From: Pogonophryne albipinna
Lineage: Eukaryota; Chordata; Actinopteri; Perciformes; Artedidraconidae
Assembly (NCBI GenBank): GCA_028583405.1
Contig: CM053246.1
Span: forward strand, 4,150,570 to 4,214,569
Direction: 5' to 3'
Length of the DNA stretch: 64,000 nt
Part shown: positions 46,831 to 59,800 of the stretch, piece by piece
Numbering within the stretch: the stretch's first letter is position 1
Layout of the letters: each line of letters opens with the position of its first letter
The notes under the pieces: generated by a model
Databases searched by the model: none
What the model was told of the DNA's origin: nothing
The model's input: the letters and a program-made list of their open reading frames with translations, nothing else
Translations under genes and position numbers: made by a program

Positions 46831-48716
46831 GTTATAGGAGAAGTTATAGTGACCTGCGTGTTGTTTAGTCAGAAGATTGCCTGTGGTGTGTAGACTTGTA
46901 TATTGAAATTGGCCTCTTTGTGGCTCAGTGTCATAGAATATAACACAGAGTGAATCCCAATACGAAGTTAACCACCATGTTGTGTGTGCTTTTCTTGCTT
47001 TTTCCCACAGGGCAAGCAGCTTCATTATGAAGCACCATGGTCTCCTTTTCATCTCGGTGAGATCACCCCTGTGGGGAGTATCAACACGGCGAGCCACGTC
47101 TGACTCTCTGTTGTCCTGTTCAAACATTGAAATAGTGTTCCGCCACATTGTTGTGTGCCGCTGTTTCGTTTTAATCTGGTGTGCTTCATAATGCAGCTGC
47201 TTGGAAACTGCCACAGGACAGAGAGATCTCAGCTGAGGAAGGAGATGATACATTTCTGCAGGAACACCCCCTTTCCCTCTTCCCTCCTCGTCTCCTAACC
47301 CTCTCCCCCAAACAGCTCCCTGACCCCTCCACCTCCTCCTCCTCACTTCAACAAGCCATAATTATTTTGCAAAAGAGCTCCAGAAAAAGAACGTGCAGAG
47401 TAATTTCTCCTGCCCAGTTATGAAAAGCTCATTAAAATAGGCCTGGAACAAACAAAGCTTTTCCTGTGAGGCCCCCTTTCAAATTCATTTCATAATTTCC
47501 CTCTGTTTTAATCATTTATATCAATTAATCATTCCTTGGTGGAAAAGATATTCTTTTGCCATCTTCTGCGGTTTTTGTTCTGCTGAGTGAGAGGCTTGAT
47601 GAGGATGTCAGGAGAGTGTGGCTCAAACCAAGGTGGAGTAGCATTGGCTTTGCCAAAGGGAAATCAGCCTGATGCAGCACAATCTCCTTGGAGCCGCAGG
47701 AATAATTAAACAATTAAAGTCAAGAAAAAGATAATCTTTATAAATCTGATGTCTTTCTAATGAAGCCAGGGGCATCTTATAATCAAGCTGTTTTGTCATG
47801 TAAAACCGGTCAACCCAGTGAATTTCAAACAACTTTTCTCTCAGGCAACTTTTCTCCAATAGCAACACTTTCTTAAACTGAATACGTCACTTGTTTTTCA
47901 CAGAATGTTTTTTGGCTGCTACACTGCAGCACTTCAGCTTTTATTTAGCTGAATTCCCTTTCAACATGATGTGAGGAAACATGTCACACCATATTATTTG
48001 TATTAAAAGGTGTTGCAATCACTTCCGGTTTATCTTGTCTTTGAAGTCTCACATGATGGGGGGGAACAAAAACTGCAAGACTGAATGACTTACAGGATCT
48101 CAGCCAAATCGAGGTCTTGCAGATTAGCCTTAATAGGTGTTGAAACCAATGACCTGAGGCTTAATGAGGTTGTAAACGACAGCAGGCCGCATGCGATTAC
48201 TTTCAGTGACAGACGATGGCGCCACTACGCAGCTATTAGTCCCTGATATTTCCCAGAGGTTGGAGTCACCCTCGGTAAACTAAGTAGTTATTGAATGTCA
48301 ACTAATTAAACTCAGACGTGAGATGAATGCAGTTTACTGGATGATGCCATGCAGATAGAATTTTGAAAATGTTCAATGTGCTTTTAGAAGAAACTAATCA
48401 AACATGCAATCCATCAGTTTTGATAGGATAACAATAATATCCAGCTAACAGCCAATCAATCCATTTATGAATCTTATGGACGATTACAACACAAATAATA
48501 AAAACACAAATAGGCATAAGTGTTGCAACTACTTTAGCTGAACACACTGCTATATATTTTTAGATGGCAATAATGTTGTTTGGTGTCTTGTAATCTCTCA
48601 ATGTTTTAAAGTGTATACATTTGACACTCCGTTTCTTTCTCACCTCTCGGGTCCATTTATTCGCCTCCGTTTGCATCCCTCTCTGCTGCGTGTCAAAGTC
48701 AATCTCTCCTCCCTCT
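46831..48716. other. Upstream flank of lmo4, no gene seen
   Basis: No coding exon recognised. The stretch 47400-47720, rich in AATTAATCATT and TTTATATCAATTAATC, and the stretch 48180-48330 could be conserved regulatory DNA; this is a guess from composition only. Confidence 0.4.
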
Positions 48717-48825
48717 GATTGGCTGGATCTGTTATTCCTGTTAAATGGACTGCGCGCCGATTGGCTGTCGTGGGACCTTCGTCACGCGGCTAAAAGGGGT
48801 TTTACTGGAGGTTTCTTCCTGTCAG
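48717..48825 (+). promoter_or_regulatory. lmo4: Putative lmo4 core promoter
   Basis: Two inverted CCAAT boxes (GATTGG at 48717-48722 and 48759-48764) are followed by a TATA-like TAAAAGG at 48791-48797. Transcription would start near 48820-48825, just before a GC-richer segment that fits a 5' untranslated exon. The spacing is ordinary for a vertebrate Pol II promoter. The start site is inferred from sequence alone. Confidence 0.55.
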
Positions 48826-49278
48826 CGAGACAGCGACACATGTAGAACAAGCAGCTAACGGGACCAGAGCGGACGGAGGACAGTCAGATTCAGATTCAGC
48901 TTCAGCCGCGTTATTTCTTTCTCTTTCTTTTGCCAAACACTCCGTCTGAAGGACATTACGGCACAACGCAGACCTCTAATTACGTCTTGCAATGGACTCC
49001 TTTTGTTTCAGTGAAAACAAGAACACTAAAGCAGCAACAGTAAAACGGGAACCATCCAGTGGAAATACTATCTGATAACTCCATTTGCTCGCACCTCGCT
49101 TGTTGCCAGTGAATATCCGAGCTCGAGCCCTCTGTCGCGCGGAGCTGGAGGCCGGCCGTCCGCGAGACTACCCGCTTTTTACCTGTACTTTGTGGGACTG
49201 TTGTGGTCTATCTGTTAACCTGCCTAATCCTGCAAGTCATTAACTTTACAGCCATTACTCTGAAAAGAGATAAACGAG
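48822..49278 (+). other. lmo4: lmo4 exon 1, 5' untranslated (putative)
   Basis: The segment lies downstream of the promoter elements and ends at a plausible donor (AACGAG followed by GTGGGTAG at 49279). Mammalian LMO4 also starts with a non-coding exon. It contains a small upstream open frame at 48992-49075 (27 codons plus stop). The exact exon ends are inferred. Confidence 0.5.
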
Positions 49279-50790
49279 GTGGGTAGTATTGACGCATGGT
49301 TAAAATATCAGTTTGTATTCTTTCTAGTTTACTCTGGAAACTAGCCTTGTCTGATCTTTCTTTCTCAAGAATTGTAGCGGTGATGTGTGATATGATAGCC
49401 TGTGTTGTGATTCGTGTGACATTATCATCCTCCATATTCACTATTAATGCAGTTACCACGTAAAAACGCCAATGTAAGGCTTACATTTCTTTTCTTTTCC
49501 GTTAAAAGCAGCAGGCACGCACAGGACGGTTTCAGCACATGGCTGCCTGATGTGTTTTTTTTCCTCCTCCTCCCTCTCGTTCTGTTTCCATGACTTGGTC
49601 TCTGCGTCCAAATTGCCTGCCCGTGTAATTACTTGAGTTAGCCCATTTAAGTTAAAAGCCACCCCCCTCCTCTCTCCCCCTGACGTCCCCTCCATCTCCC
49701 CTCTCTGAATGAAACTTGACGATGGTCCGTCTTGTTTATCCAGGGAGTCACTTTCAGGTCGGCTTTTTGATTCATCTCCTTTTAGATTTAATCAGCACTA
49801 AGGTACTGTGGTTTGTCCCTAAGAGCCATCGCTAATGGGCTTACTGAATGCTTTTCTGTGTGCACCCCCCCCCCCCCCCTCTCCCCAACTCTAATTAGCC
49901 TACCTGCCTTTCAACAAAGATTTGGCTTTATCCAGGCATGTAGTCTGCCTCACCAAATTGGAGGGGATTACATTTGAAAGAGCCCACATTAATTTTGTGG
50001 GTGAAACAAATGCCTGCATTGCATTAGATTAGAACACTTAATGTCATTACAGGAGGGTATATCAGGGCCATGTTGCCTATTAAGGTGCTGTTAAATATTG
50101 TTTTTTTTTAGCTGCAGGGCGGATCATCTTCATCGCTCAGGTCAAAAGGCCTGCAAGCATCAAGTGTTGGTCAACACAGAGCCAACAAGCCAAACAGTTG
50201 CACATGTCACTCTGAGGCTGTTCCAGGCTTTTCATATAGTGTTCCTTTGTGTTTTGCCCATAACCACCTCCCAGCTATTCAAACTGCAATAGAGTGAGGG
50301 ATTGTGTGGTGAAGTGTGTGCTATTTACACTTTCTTAGGACAGCTCAGCAAAAGCAAATGCTGCATAATTGTTCCTTTGGCTCCTGGGGTGAACAGTAAC
50401 AGTCTTTCACCATGAGAGGTCCAATGAAGCAACAGCACAGGGAGACCGAGACAGAGATCAAGGGCAGATTAGTTCACTAGATGACTCGTGGCTCTGTTGT
50501 AGCAGAACAGGACTCAGAACTCTTCCCTTTATGAGATTTATTTTAGTACGATTTGCAATCTGATTTGACATGATGTTCAAGGGGCTGGACTTTCAAATGT
50601 GATATTTGATGAATTCACTTGTGGCGTACATGATCGTATTACCTTGTTGTTAAAGTATCTGGCACAGCCCTAAAGCCCATCCCAGGTCCTGACCCTATTG
50701 TATACAAAACAATACTTGTCTGGTAAAAAAAAGTATGAACAGCAACTTCTTGGGTGCAGACTGTCAACATCATTTTCTGTGTGTTTTCAG

Positions 50791-51031
50791 GGACAATGGT
50801 TAATCCCGGAGGCAGCAGCCAGCCCCCGCCGGTGGGCGCAGGTTCTCTGTCCTGGAAGCGGTGCGCAGGGTGCGGGGGCAAAATCGCAGACCGCTTCCTC
50901 CTCTACACCATGGACAGCTACTGGCACAGCCGCTGCCTCAAGTGCTCCTGCTGCCAGGCCCAGCTGGGAGAAATCGGCACGTCCTGTTACACAAAAAGCG
51001 GCATGATCCTCTGCAGAAACGACTATATCAG
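50791..51031 (+). CDS. lmo4: lmo4 exon 2 (first coding exon, LIM1)
   Basis: The acceptor TTTTCAG ends at 50790, only five bases before the ATG at 50796. The donor AG followed by GTGAGA is at 51032. It codes residues 1-78 and two bases of Arg79, covering the whole of LIM1. Confidence 0.95.
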
Positions 51032-54000
51032 GTGAGAAAAGCACTTCCATTATCACTACCAGAACCAGGTTTATATATAATAGATTTACACATACAAGCA
51101 ATTTGCTTTGGAGTGTAATGGTGCATACAGAAACACAGTAGGAGGAATTAAGTTGTACAAAAAGAACAAATATATAAAATGTATTAAAACTATAAAAATA
51201 AATGTTTACAAGAAATATATTAAAATACACAAAAGTAAAAACAACAATGACAATTTTGTTTGGAAATCTTCAAATGTGCAGTACAGCAGAATTACATTTA
51301 AAAGATGTGCCGTTAAAAAGAGGAACGTGCATTACAATATGGAATATTAGGAAAGGCTATTTATTTACAATACCTCTCGTGTTCAGTGGATTATCATTGA
51401 CTTTATACATAAGATAATTCATTTCACAAATTGACTTCAAAATGTCCTCAAATATTTAAAAAAACAATAGCAAATCAAGTTATAAACAGACACAATGAGG
51501 CAACTCATGCAATGATCAGGGTTCATTCGAGTCTCCTCGCCAAACTCACAGACATCTGCTCATGGTCAACTGAAGGACACAACATTTCCCTTGTAAGATG
51601 TATGCTAGCTCTGTGAGACACATGTGGAGTGTTCCTGTTCGGTACAGATTCTCTTTTTATTTGTTGTTTTTACGTAACAGAAAAACACCATTTAATTAGC
51701 AAAGAGAGCCTTTTTAAATATTCTAGTAGGTGTGCCAGACACCCAACCAGAGCTTATTGGTGACACTCATCCTGGTAATGTAGAGCAGTGTGCTGTGACG
51801 GCACAGTTTACTGAAAGTTCAAATACTTCTTGGACCACCCTGGGGCGCAAGAATGGTATTAATATCAACCCTATTAATGTACTGTTTTTTTACTATTATT
51901 CTTTAACACTTTAAAAGCAATGTTTTTTTGTTAAATGTTCTGTTTTCACAAGTTAGAATATATGTCAAATTGTGAACCTGAGTTTGATTTATTTTGAACT
52001 AATGATTTCACTGGAGTCAACGTGAACATGCTATTTAAATCCACACGGATCATTCAGAATCTAAAGTGTGCCTGTGCGCTCTCACTCACCCATCTCATAG
52101 AGAGGGAGTCAATGGGGTACTCCATTCATTATGGGACTATAACCTAATTACAATTGGAAGGGGGTAAAATGTGCATACACCTTTCCACTTGTAATGAGAG
52201 CATGCTCACTGGAAGAGCTAAAACGCATATTATGGAACCACGAGATCTCTGCAGAGATAAAGATAGGAGCGGGGGAAGAAAACATCTGACAGTGAGTCTA
52301 CACAATTAAATGCTTTAATTATAGTCTCCCTCCATTTCCTTTAGTCCTGATGGGTTTTATCTAATGAGATCTGGTCCCTGGCTTGTATCCGCTCCCAATG
52401 ACGTGTCCGAAATGAATGAGAGCCACACTGCAAACAAAACATTTAATTAACCAAATTGGCTTTTGAGAGAGAGCAAGAGAGAAAGACAGATAGAGAAGAG
52501 GGATTATTGCGAAGGCCATTTGCCGCTGTTTTCCCCGCTCATCTTAAAGGGCCAGACCCGTTTTTGTAATGGACTGCTATACTGCCCAAACAACATACAT
52601 TTTAAGCTCTAAACTTCTATCAATGCAGTTGATAAGAACATGCTTATATTGATCAGAAGTCGAATCACATCACAGCTCTAATGGATGTGAGCCTGGCCTG
52701 GGATGATGCCCATCTCCCATCCATCAAAAGGACCAAGCAGCATCTCTGTTTTCATGCAGCGCTGCCGCCAAAAGCTTTAATGTCAAACTTTAAGCCAAAG
52801 TTGCTTTAGCTGCGGGGATCATGTTGTTTTAAGCTTGCGGTGATATTATTTCTGTGGGCTGCTAGTAGAGGGAGAATGAATGTACTTGTGGCTGCTGGAT
52901 TCAGGGAGAATGCTGTCCCCTTAATTGAATAAGCCGAGGTAATTAAATGGCACTTTTCCAATAGAACGTGTGAGGTAAATCTAATAGTTGGTTATTTAAT
53001 ATCACTTTGAAGTCTGCCCACTCAAGCATTATGACAGCACAAGAGAATGTGAACTATTAGGCCAGGAAAAAAACCGGGATCTCAGAAATTAATTAAATCG
53101 CATGCAATTTAGGGGAAACGTTTATCTTGATTTGTCATAACAGAATTAATTCAAGGCCTTCAATTCACTTGGGGCCAGATCTGTTACTCTGAATTAACCA
53201 AGTGTAATTTGGCTGATCCCCCATCACCACCCACCCTCCACCCCTACACACACACACACATTTCCCCATCCCCCTGTTCCCAAAACACATGCACAACACA
53301 GATCCACGCGCGCCCTCCCTCATCCTAGCAATCTCCCCACCCCGGCCCCTCCACCCTTTTCTCTAATGCAGCTCTTGCCATTATGCAAAGCCCCGCTTCA
53401 GTATCAATATGGCCTAGTGCTTTTAAGGTGCTTTGGCTGCTGATGTAGAGAAGCATTTTTAATGGACTGTGTTGCAGAAATCATTGTTGTGGGGCAATTT
53501 TACCCTACTCAAAGGCCTTGGTGAATGAGGTCTGCATTTACCAGACAGCCTAGCAGCAGCAGCAGCAGCAAGCCATGCTATATTTCACCTAGCAGTCAGT
53601 GCTGAAATTAAATCCAATAGTTGTTGCCTATATAGACAACAGACAGCTTCAAATGGGTTTTTGTGTTATTTAATTGAATCAAACACGTAGCAAAGTCAGA
53701 GACACAGAGCGAGGAAACAGAAAAGTCAGCCAGCCAGAAACATGGTAAGAGCCACTGATTTCTTTTTTCTTTCTTTTTTTTTTTTTTTCAGGAAGAAGCT
53801 GAAACCAGATGTGTCACAGCAATTAAAGAGTCCCTTGGCCTTAATTATACTGACCCAGGGTGTCTGCTTCACCTCAGCGCTGCAGGTCACTGGCAGAGGA
53901 GGCCATTAAAGCCCCAGTTCAAACCAATATAGCAGCTTCATTTAGCACCTAAAGGCTTCAGCTCCTTAAATCAAATTCGATATCAAGAGCCATCCTATGA

Positions 54001-57000
54001 TAAAATAATGAACCTGGTATTGGTTCCACACTGTGGTGAAATATAAAAGGCCATGGTGAACACTTCCTATAGCCATGTTTCGACCCCTTTCAAAAGCAAT
54101 CACGCAAAGGAAACTCTTCCAGGAATGACATTTAAATATGAAAACATATTTTCCATTTTAGCAAAGTTTGAATTTTCAAACAACTCTGCTTTGATATGCA
54201 GAAATGTCGTTGCGGGAGGGTGTCGTTTTGTTTCTCCACAGACTGCACAAGTCTTAAAGCGATATACGTTCATTTCCACGCTCATGCTCGTCCCAGTGAA
54301 AGCGAGAGTTGGCAGTGTTGTGACAACAGTCTCCAGTTAATTAGTTTCTGAAATTGAGTTTTGATGGAGCCATTCCAAATGATGCCAAGACAGAATTTGT
54401 TTCTGCCTAGGCTCTCTTAATGAAAGCCATTTCTGTGTCCCTTTGCAGAGAGCTCTGGCTTGTTTGTTCGTCAATATATCTAACAACTGCTTGGGTTACG
54501 GTCGGAATGGTAGAATCATGTATTCCCTCGCTCCGTGTCTTTGTGAATTTGCTAAATACTTTTCATAAAACTGTCCTCGAGAATGTCTCAACAGAAAAAA
54601 ACACTATCTGTTTCTGGTTAATTTCTTCGAAGCCAAACAAGTTGTATCTGATGCACACACACACCGATGTTAACCACTCCCCCAATCCCTTTTCTTTTTC
54701 CATCCCTCTCTCCCCTTCTCTCCGGAGCATGTCAGATGCCGTGGTCTTATTTGATTGCTTAGGAAAAGTGCAGTGATAGAGCAAACACCCGGTGAGATAT
54801 GATGACAAATGGGTCCAGATCCCAGTAAATTACTTTCTGCGCAAATCGAAATTTCATTCAGTTTGCTGCTCACCGAGATGAAGTAATCTAAATTGTGGAC
54901 TCAGAAGGAAGATAGAAGGGAAGCTGGAGCAAGCATTTCATTATCAAGAGGCAGGGGGAGAGAGAGAGAGAGAGGGAGAAGGTTAGGGACGAAAGAGATG
55001 AGCAGAAGCAAATCTAAAGTGTTGACACCATGATTGAAAAGGTTAACCCATGCACATTATATATCAACCCGAGTAGCTACTGGTTTCTAATGGAAACACG
55101 GCACTGACAGAGCATTCACAGGCGTCCTAATGGCAAAAGCACTACGTCTCCGCCTGGATGTACAATCAAATCCTCTTAGGTCCTGATTGCTTATGTTCCA
55201 GGTTATTATTAGGTTGCAAAAAAATGTGCAGCAAAAGTAATATGCCGTTTCAGAGCTAGATGCTCGTGGAGATTTACAGGATTCATTTCTCTGTCGATAA
55301 AGTGATGATGTTCTATTTCTTTTTCCCTCGGTATGTTTTCCCTTCCTGTAAGAAATGCAGCTGGGGAATATTGAACTTAGCATTGAACTTAGTTTCCTCT
55401 TCATTCACATACTGAACAGACACAAGTGTGGACGCCACAGTCCTTTTCACAAGGCTAAATCTGTGAGGATGCCTACAGTGGCTCTGTAGTAACACCTTTC
55501 TTTTTTTCTCAGATTATTTGGAAACAGCGGAGCTTGCAGCGCTTGTGGTCAGTCCATTCCAGCCAGTGAGCTGGTGATGAGGGCGCAGGGCAACGTGTAC
55601 CACCTCAAGGTAAACCCCCTTTATCAAGTTTTAAACTGCAACGTAAGAATGCTATACAGATATTTTTTGAAAAAAGGCCTGTGATTGCTGGTGTTCTTCT
55701 TAACAATTGCCTTTACAGGGATAGATAACATTGCACTGGATTGAAATGACCAGTATATTTTAAAGCATTTGTGTAGCCAATACAATAAACAATTATTACT
55801 GGCTTTTCATAGCCAAGCAAACTTCTTTTTGTAGTCCATAGCTCTGACCTAACTGACTCACTATTGTTGTCACAGCAGATGATGTGTTTGGCTGTGTTTT
55901 TCTTTTCCTCTATGTTTATTGGCGGATCACTAACAAATATAAAGGTCCTTTATAAAGGTTCATACCGCCACCTACTGTATGGGAGTGTGAAGATGTCAAT
56001 AACATCAGTTTGGCTTCATATAGATAAGAGGTAAAGAGATGACGGATTTTTGAGGCCAATCTTCATAGTTAGCAATGCCCTGGTTTCCTTGACAAAATCA
56101 GTGGGGTTTTTCCATTGGAGTCTGATTTCCAAGGTTATGATACATGCACCTCATAACCACTTCTTGTTAGCAACTGCCATTTTTAAGACGCGTGCAAGCT
56201 TTTAGATTCACACGTTGGGTATTTACTTTATCAATTGTTCCTGTATTATCCACCTTCAACCCGCACCGACACCTGCAAATACCTATGTCTGCGCTCACAA
56301 GGTGTTGAGCACTGGGGCCTGCAAGTGAACGCTTGTCTCTCTGCCCCCCCCCTCGCAGTGTTTCACGTGTTCCACCTGCCGGAACCGGCTGGTCCCCGGG
56401 GACCGGTTCCACTACATCAACGGCAGCCTGTTCTGCGAACACGACAGACCCACAGCACTCATCAACGGACATTTGAGTTCACTGCAGACGAACCCACTAC
56501 TGCCCGACCAGAAGGTAAGACCCCCCCCCCACACACACTGGGTGTTTCTCAATGTCGAGGACGCTTCCTTGGTAGGACATGTCTTCCGAGTCAGGTCCTT
56601 CAGAAGCGAGGCAAGAATCCTTCCTAGCCTCGGAAAACGAAGAATGGTGGAACAGGCTAACAGGTGTGCGTCATATGCGAGGCCTCTCCTTAAATGGAGA
56701 GCGATTTCCGCCACAGATTTGGGAAATTGGTCCGTGTGCAAAGCATTGTGGGGATTTTAAGACCGCGGAGGATACACATGTGCAACCTTGAAATTTCCTG
56801 CAACGAAGGACGCCGGCCTCGGTAGGATTCCAAGGAGCCTGGACTTTGGAACAGTCCTTCGGCGGGACTCGATGACGTAGCATCCTTGAAATAGTGGCTC
56901 TGGAGGAGCCTTCCTCGACATTGAGAAACACCCACTGTCTGCTGATGGAGTGCGCTCTTTATGCTTCTTTTTCAAAGTATTGAAATGAGCAGAGGGATCA

Positions 57001-58943
57001 TAACTTCAGAGTTAAGGAGTAGTAAAAGATGCCATCAGTCAGCGGGAGTCATTAGCAGGAAAAGAAAAAGCACCTGTAATTGTCACGGTGGCATTTTTCA
57101 CTCTGTTTACATTGATGTTCAACTTCACTGCGAGGCACGCAGCAGATACTAAATCTCTCCGAGCAACGATGAATTTTATTTTTAGACAGCCAATGGATTT
57201 TTCCATCATTCTTCTTGGAGGATACACAGAAAGTCAGGATGAACCGTCAGCACAAAACATGTGAACATTATTTTATTCTGTACTGCTGTTCCCACACACG
57301 CTTTTTTATAAGCAGAAACATATTTGAGTCGTCTTGAATTTATTTTCCATCCAGATCCACAATAACTACCCTGCTGAGAAATGACAGGATGCCATTAATA
57401 CACAGTGTTTAAAACAGCATCTGACTTCCTTATCAACACCTGGGCTAAGTTATTCCTCCAAGGCCAAAGCCAGTATCCAGGCCCGAGGTGGAACACAGAC
57501 AGCGGCTGCAGCAGCAGTATATCATGAGAGCTGTCACCATGGCTTCCCTGATTTCATCTCGATGCCTCCAGTGAAAGCAAAACAGAAGGCCTAATCATAT
57601 ACGAAGGATAACTTCATTCTGCCGCAGGAGATATAATCATTTCTGCCTCACAACAAGAGCTTTATTGATACCTTGTCTGCACACACAGCACACACAGATA
57701 TGGAGGGTGTTTGGAGTGTGTCAGAGTCTGACTGAAAGAGGAATTATATTGTTGGGAGCATGCATTTCACCTTGAGTGGTTTTGTGAGTAGAGGAGAGGT
57801 AGAACTCCATTAAGCCCCCCCGCTTCCCTCCCCCCTCCACGTCACAGGCCTTTTAAGGGCTTGTCACTTCTACAAATCAGCTCTTAGAGCTCTTAGAGCT
57901 CCTCACATTTAAATTGAAAGCCGTTGCATTATCTAGCTTAATTTTAAATGTCTGTTTAAGTCCATACTCCCCCTGCCCCCCCCCAATGTCTCTTGTAGCA
58001 TGGCTGGTGTAGTAAATATGAGGCCTCATTGTTTATTTATGTGCTAACATCAATTGTAGTGAAAACTGCTGAATTATTGATGCTTAAATGCAATCTGAAT
58101 ATTGGCCCCGGTGCTTTAATTATAGCCGAGAGAGAATTATTAAATAAACAAACACACCGCTCAGCGGGAACCGTCTCAGGATGCTTTGTTATCTGCCTGA
58201 GTGAAAGAAGGAGAGCTGCATCACTGCTGCTGCTAAAACGCTGTTCTGATGGCCTGGCTTCCACAATGATAGCACTGTTCAGAATCAATACGCAGCCGGT
58301 GGCCTCCACACACTGACTGTAGAGACACAGGCTGGTTCAGCACGGAGCAGAGGAAGCAGTCACTGCTCACAGGAAACACGGGGGTTATCTCCTGAACGTT
58401 GTTTTGATTATGTGCGATTTTGCCGTAACATAATTGGTGTTCTCCGCATCCATGGCGCGGGACATGTGATGCTCATTTATGAAGCTTTCTTCCTAATCTC
58501 TTTGTTCAGAACAGACAAATGACCTCTCTCACACAGAGCTTCTTTGACCCAGGGGAGCGAGACCCTCCCAGCGTCAGTCACTTTAATTAGCCCCCAAGTA
58601 GGAGTTTGCAATTACTAATAGACCGGAGCCCTCCTAGTGATTTGAGGGATGAAGGGAAGTAAATCGCCCCGAAGAATCATAAAGAAGAAAAAGAAAGTGT
58701 TTCTGTGTGCCAGGCTGAGCGCCGTTATAATTATACCAAAGAGAATCGCGTCATGGATGCACTTTTAAGTGAATGCAAAGTAAATGGGACCCCAGATGGG
58801 TTCAAAGCCTGGCTGATCAATAAATGAATCACTGGGGGGAAGCTGATTTATCAGGGTGAAACATTCATGTCATTATGTGAACTAATGACGACGCCCCATT
58901 CTAAAATGTCTTATCTTGATCTCTCACTATCCAGGTGTGTTAG
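50796..58943 (+). CDS. lmo4: LIM domain only 4 (transcriptional adaptor), complete coding region in four exons
   Basis: Coding exons: 50796-51031, 55513-55609, 56359-56514 and 58935-58943, giving 165 codons, the same length as mammalian LMO4. After a short Ser/Pro N-terminus come two LIM zinc-binding domains. LIM1 uses Cys23, Cys26, His44, Cys47, Cys50, Cys53, Cys73 and Asp76. LIM2 uses Cys87, Cys90, His109, Cys112, Cys115, Cys118, Cys137 and Asp140. LIM-only proteins have no DNA-binding domain; in the nucleus they bind LDB1/CLIM and transcription factors such as DEAF1, modulating neural, neural-crest and epithelial development. All introns are GT-AG; Arg79 is split between the first two coding exons. 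The ATG at 50796 is chosen because the protein from there matches LMO4 from its first residue (MVNPG). The near-mammalian N-terminus suggests the lmo4a-type fish paralogue, which I cannot confirm. No lesion was seen. Confidence 0.97.
51032..55512 (+). other. lmo4: lmo4 intron 2
   Basis: 4.5 kb, GTGAGA to TTTTTCTCAG. It is AT-rich and repeat-poor, with (AGC)6 near 53555 and an AG run near 54960. Blocks such as 52840-53230, with several TAATTAA-type words, are candidates for conserved enhancers. Confidence 0.9.
55513..55609 (+). CDS. lmo4: lmo4 exon 3 (start of LIM2)
   Basis: The 97-bp exon starts with the last base of Arg79 and ends with Lys111 (AAG, then donor GTAAAC). It encodes Cys87, Cys90 and His109 of LIM2. 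Confidence 0.95.
56359..56514 (+). CDS. lmo4: lmo4 exon 4 (end of LIM2 and C-terminal tail)
   Basis: The acceptor CCCCCCCTCGCAG precedes Cys112. The exon encodes residues 112-163 and ends after Lys163 with donor GTAAGA at 56515. A MITE begins at 56540, 25 bp beyond the exon end. Confidence 0.95.
56540..56933. mobile_element. 394-bp MITE in lmo4 intron 4
   Basis: The perfect 22-bp terminal inverted repeats (GGGTGTTTCTCAATGTCGAG...) are at 56540-56561 and 56912-56933. ACT lies directly outside both ends (56537-56539 and 56934-56936), consistent with a 3-bp target duplication as made by PIF/Harbinger-type transposases. No coding capacity. Subterminal sequence is also partly palindromic (CCTTCGG, CCTCGG words). 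Confidence 0.88.
58935..58943 (+). CDS. lmo4: lmo4 exon 5, last two codons and stop
   Basis: After acceptor CTATCCAG the exon begins GTG TGT TAG, giving Val164-Cys165 and the stop. The rest of this exon is the 3' untranslated region. Ending in Val-Cys agrees with mammalian LMO4. Confidence 0.93.
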   Translation: MC

Positions 58944-59800
58944 GCGGGAGCTGAGCAGGAAGTGTGCCTTCACTTTAGCCCTGACTCATGTCACCGAGAC
59001 AGCGTGGACCAGCAGCCCAGCCTTTTAGCTGTGCTCCAGGCCCTCTGCCCCCCCGAGGAATCCTCCACCCATCCTACCAGTTACATGACTTTGATTTCTG
59101 CTGCCCAGAGCCCAGCTTCAACCTCGGCTCCTCCGTAGATATGGGCGGACACTTGCACTTAATGCACCTGAATCTGGACTCTGAGGACTCCACTACCTTG
59201 GAATAAAAGAGGAGGGGACTCTCACTGCAGAGAAAATGATCCAACACACGAGAGATGTTGAGGAAAAGACTAATGAAGAGAAGAGATGCAGGCTTTATAA
59301 ACTCTGCATATTTGTTTAAAGACATTTCGGGGAAAACCTGGGACCTTTTTCATTTGTTCCTCTCTTCCTTTTCTATCCTGATTTCCCCAAAACATGGTGT
59401 TACCACTTTATATATTTTAAGTGTTGTCAAAGGGGAATGTGTTTTTCTTTTCTTTGGTGGTATATAGAAAAAGATCGGGTTTTAAAAAAATCAGTGGCTT
59501 TTTGTGGAAAACAAATCATGAACACTCTTGGTGTATTTGTAAACTACCATGTATGTACAGTATGCATGTTAATGTCGTTGTCCAGGCGTGGCTACAGTAC
59601 ATCTGACCCTCCGCACTCACCCCCCCCCCCCCCCCCCCCTCCAGACTCAACCCATGGCAACAGAAGAATTGTGCTCATAGTCAGTAATGTAGAGATCATC
59701 ACCAACATATAAAAGCTGAATGAAAGAGAATTTATTTGTGATACTTTCCGAGACATTTGCTCCAGTATGGTGTATTTAATTAATAAAAATATTGAAGATT
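58944..59800 (+). other. lmo4: lmo4 3' untranslated region (approximate end)
   Basis: AATAAA at 59202-59207 and AATAAA at 59782-59787 are candidate poly(A) signals. The C-tract at 59620-59640 lies in between. The longer form would end near 59800. Open frames within it, such as 58988-59206, are not preceded by coding context. Confidence 0.6.

Noticed and set aside
50639..51230. Minus-strand frames opposite lmo4 exon 2
   Set aside because: They are shadows of the GC-rich coding exon on the other strand; the + strand protein is unmistakably LMO4.
56671..56975. Minus-strand frames near 56.7-57.0 kb as an antisense gene in lmo4
   Set aside because: They fall inside the 394-bp MITE with perfect terminal inverted repeats, which explains them.
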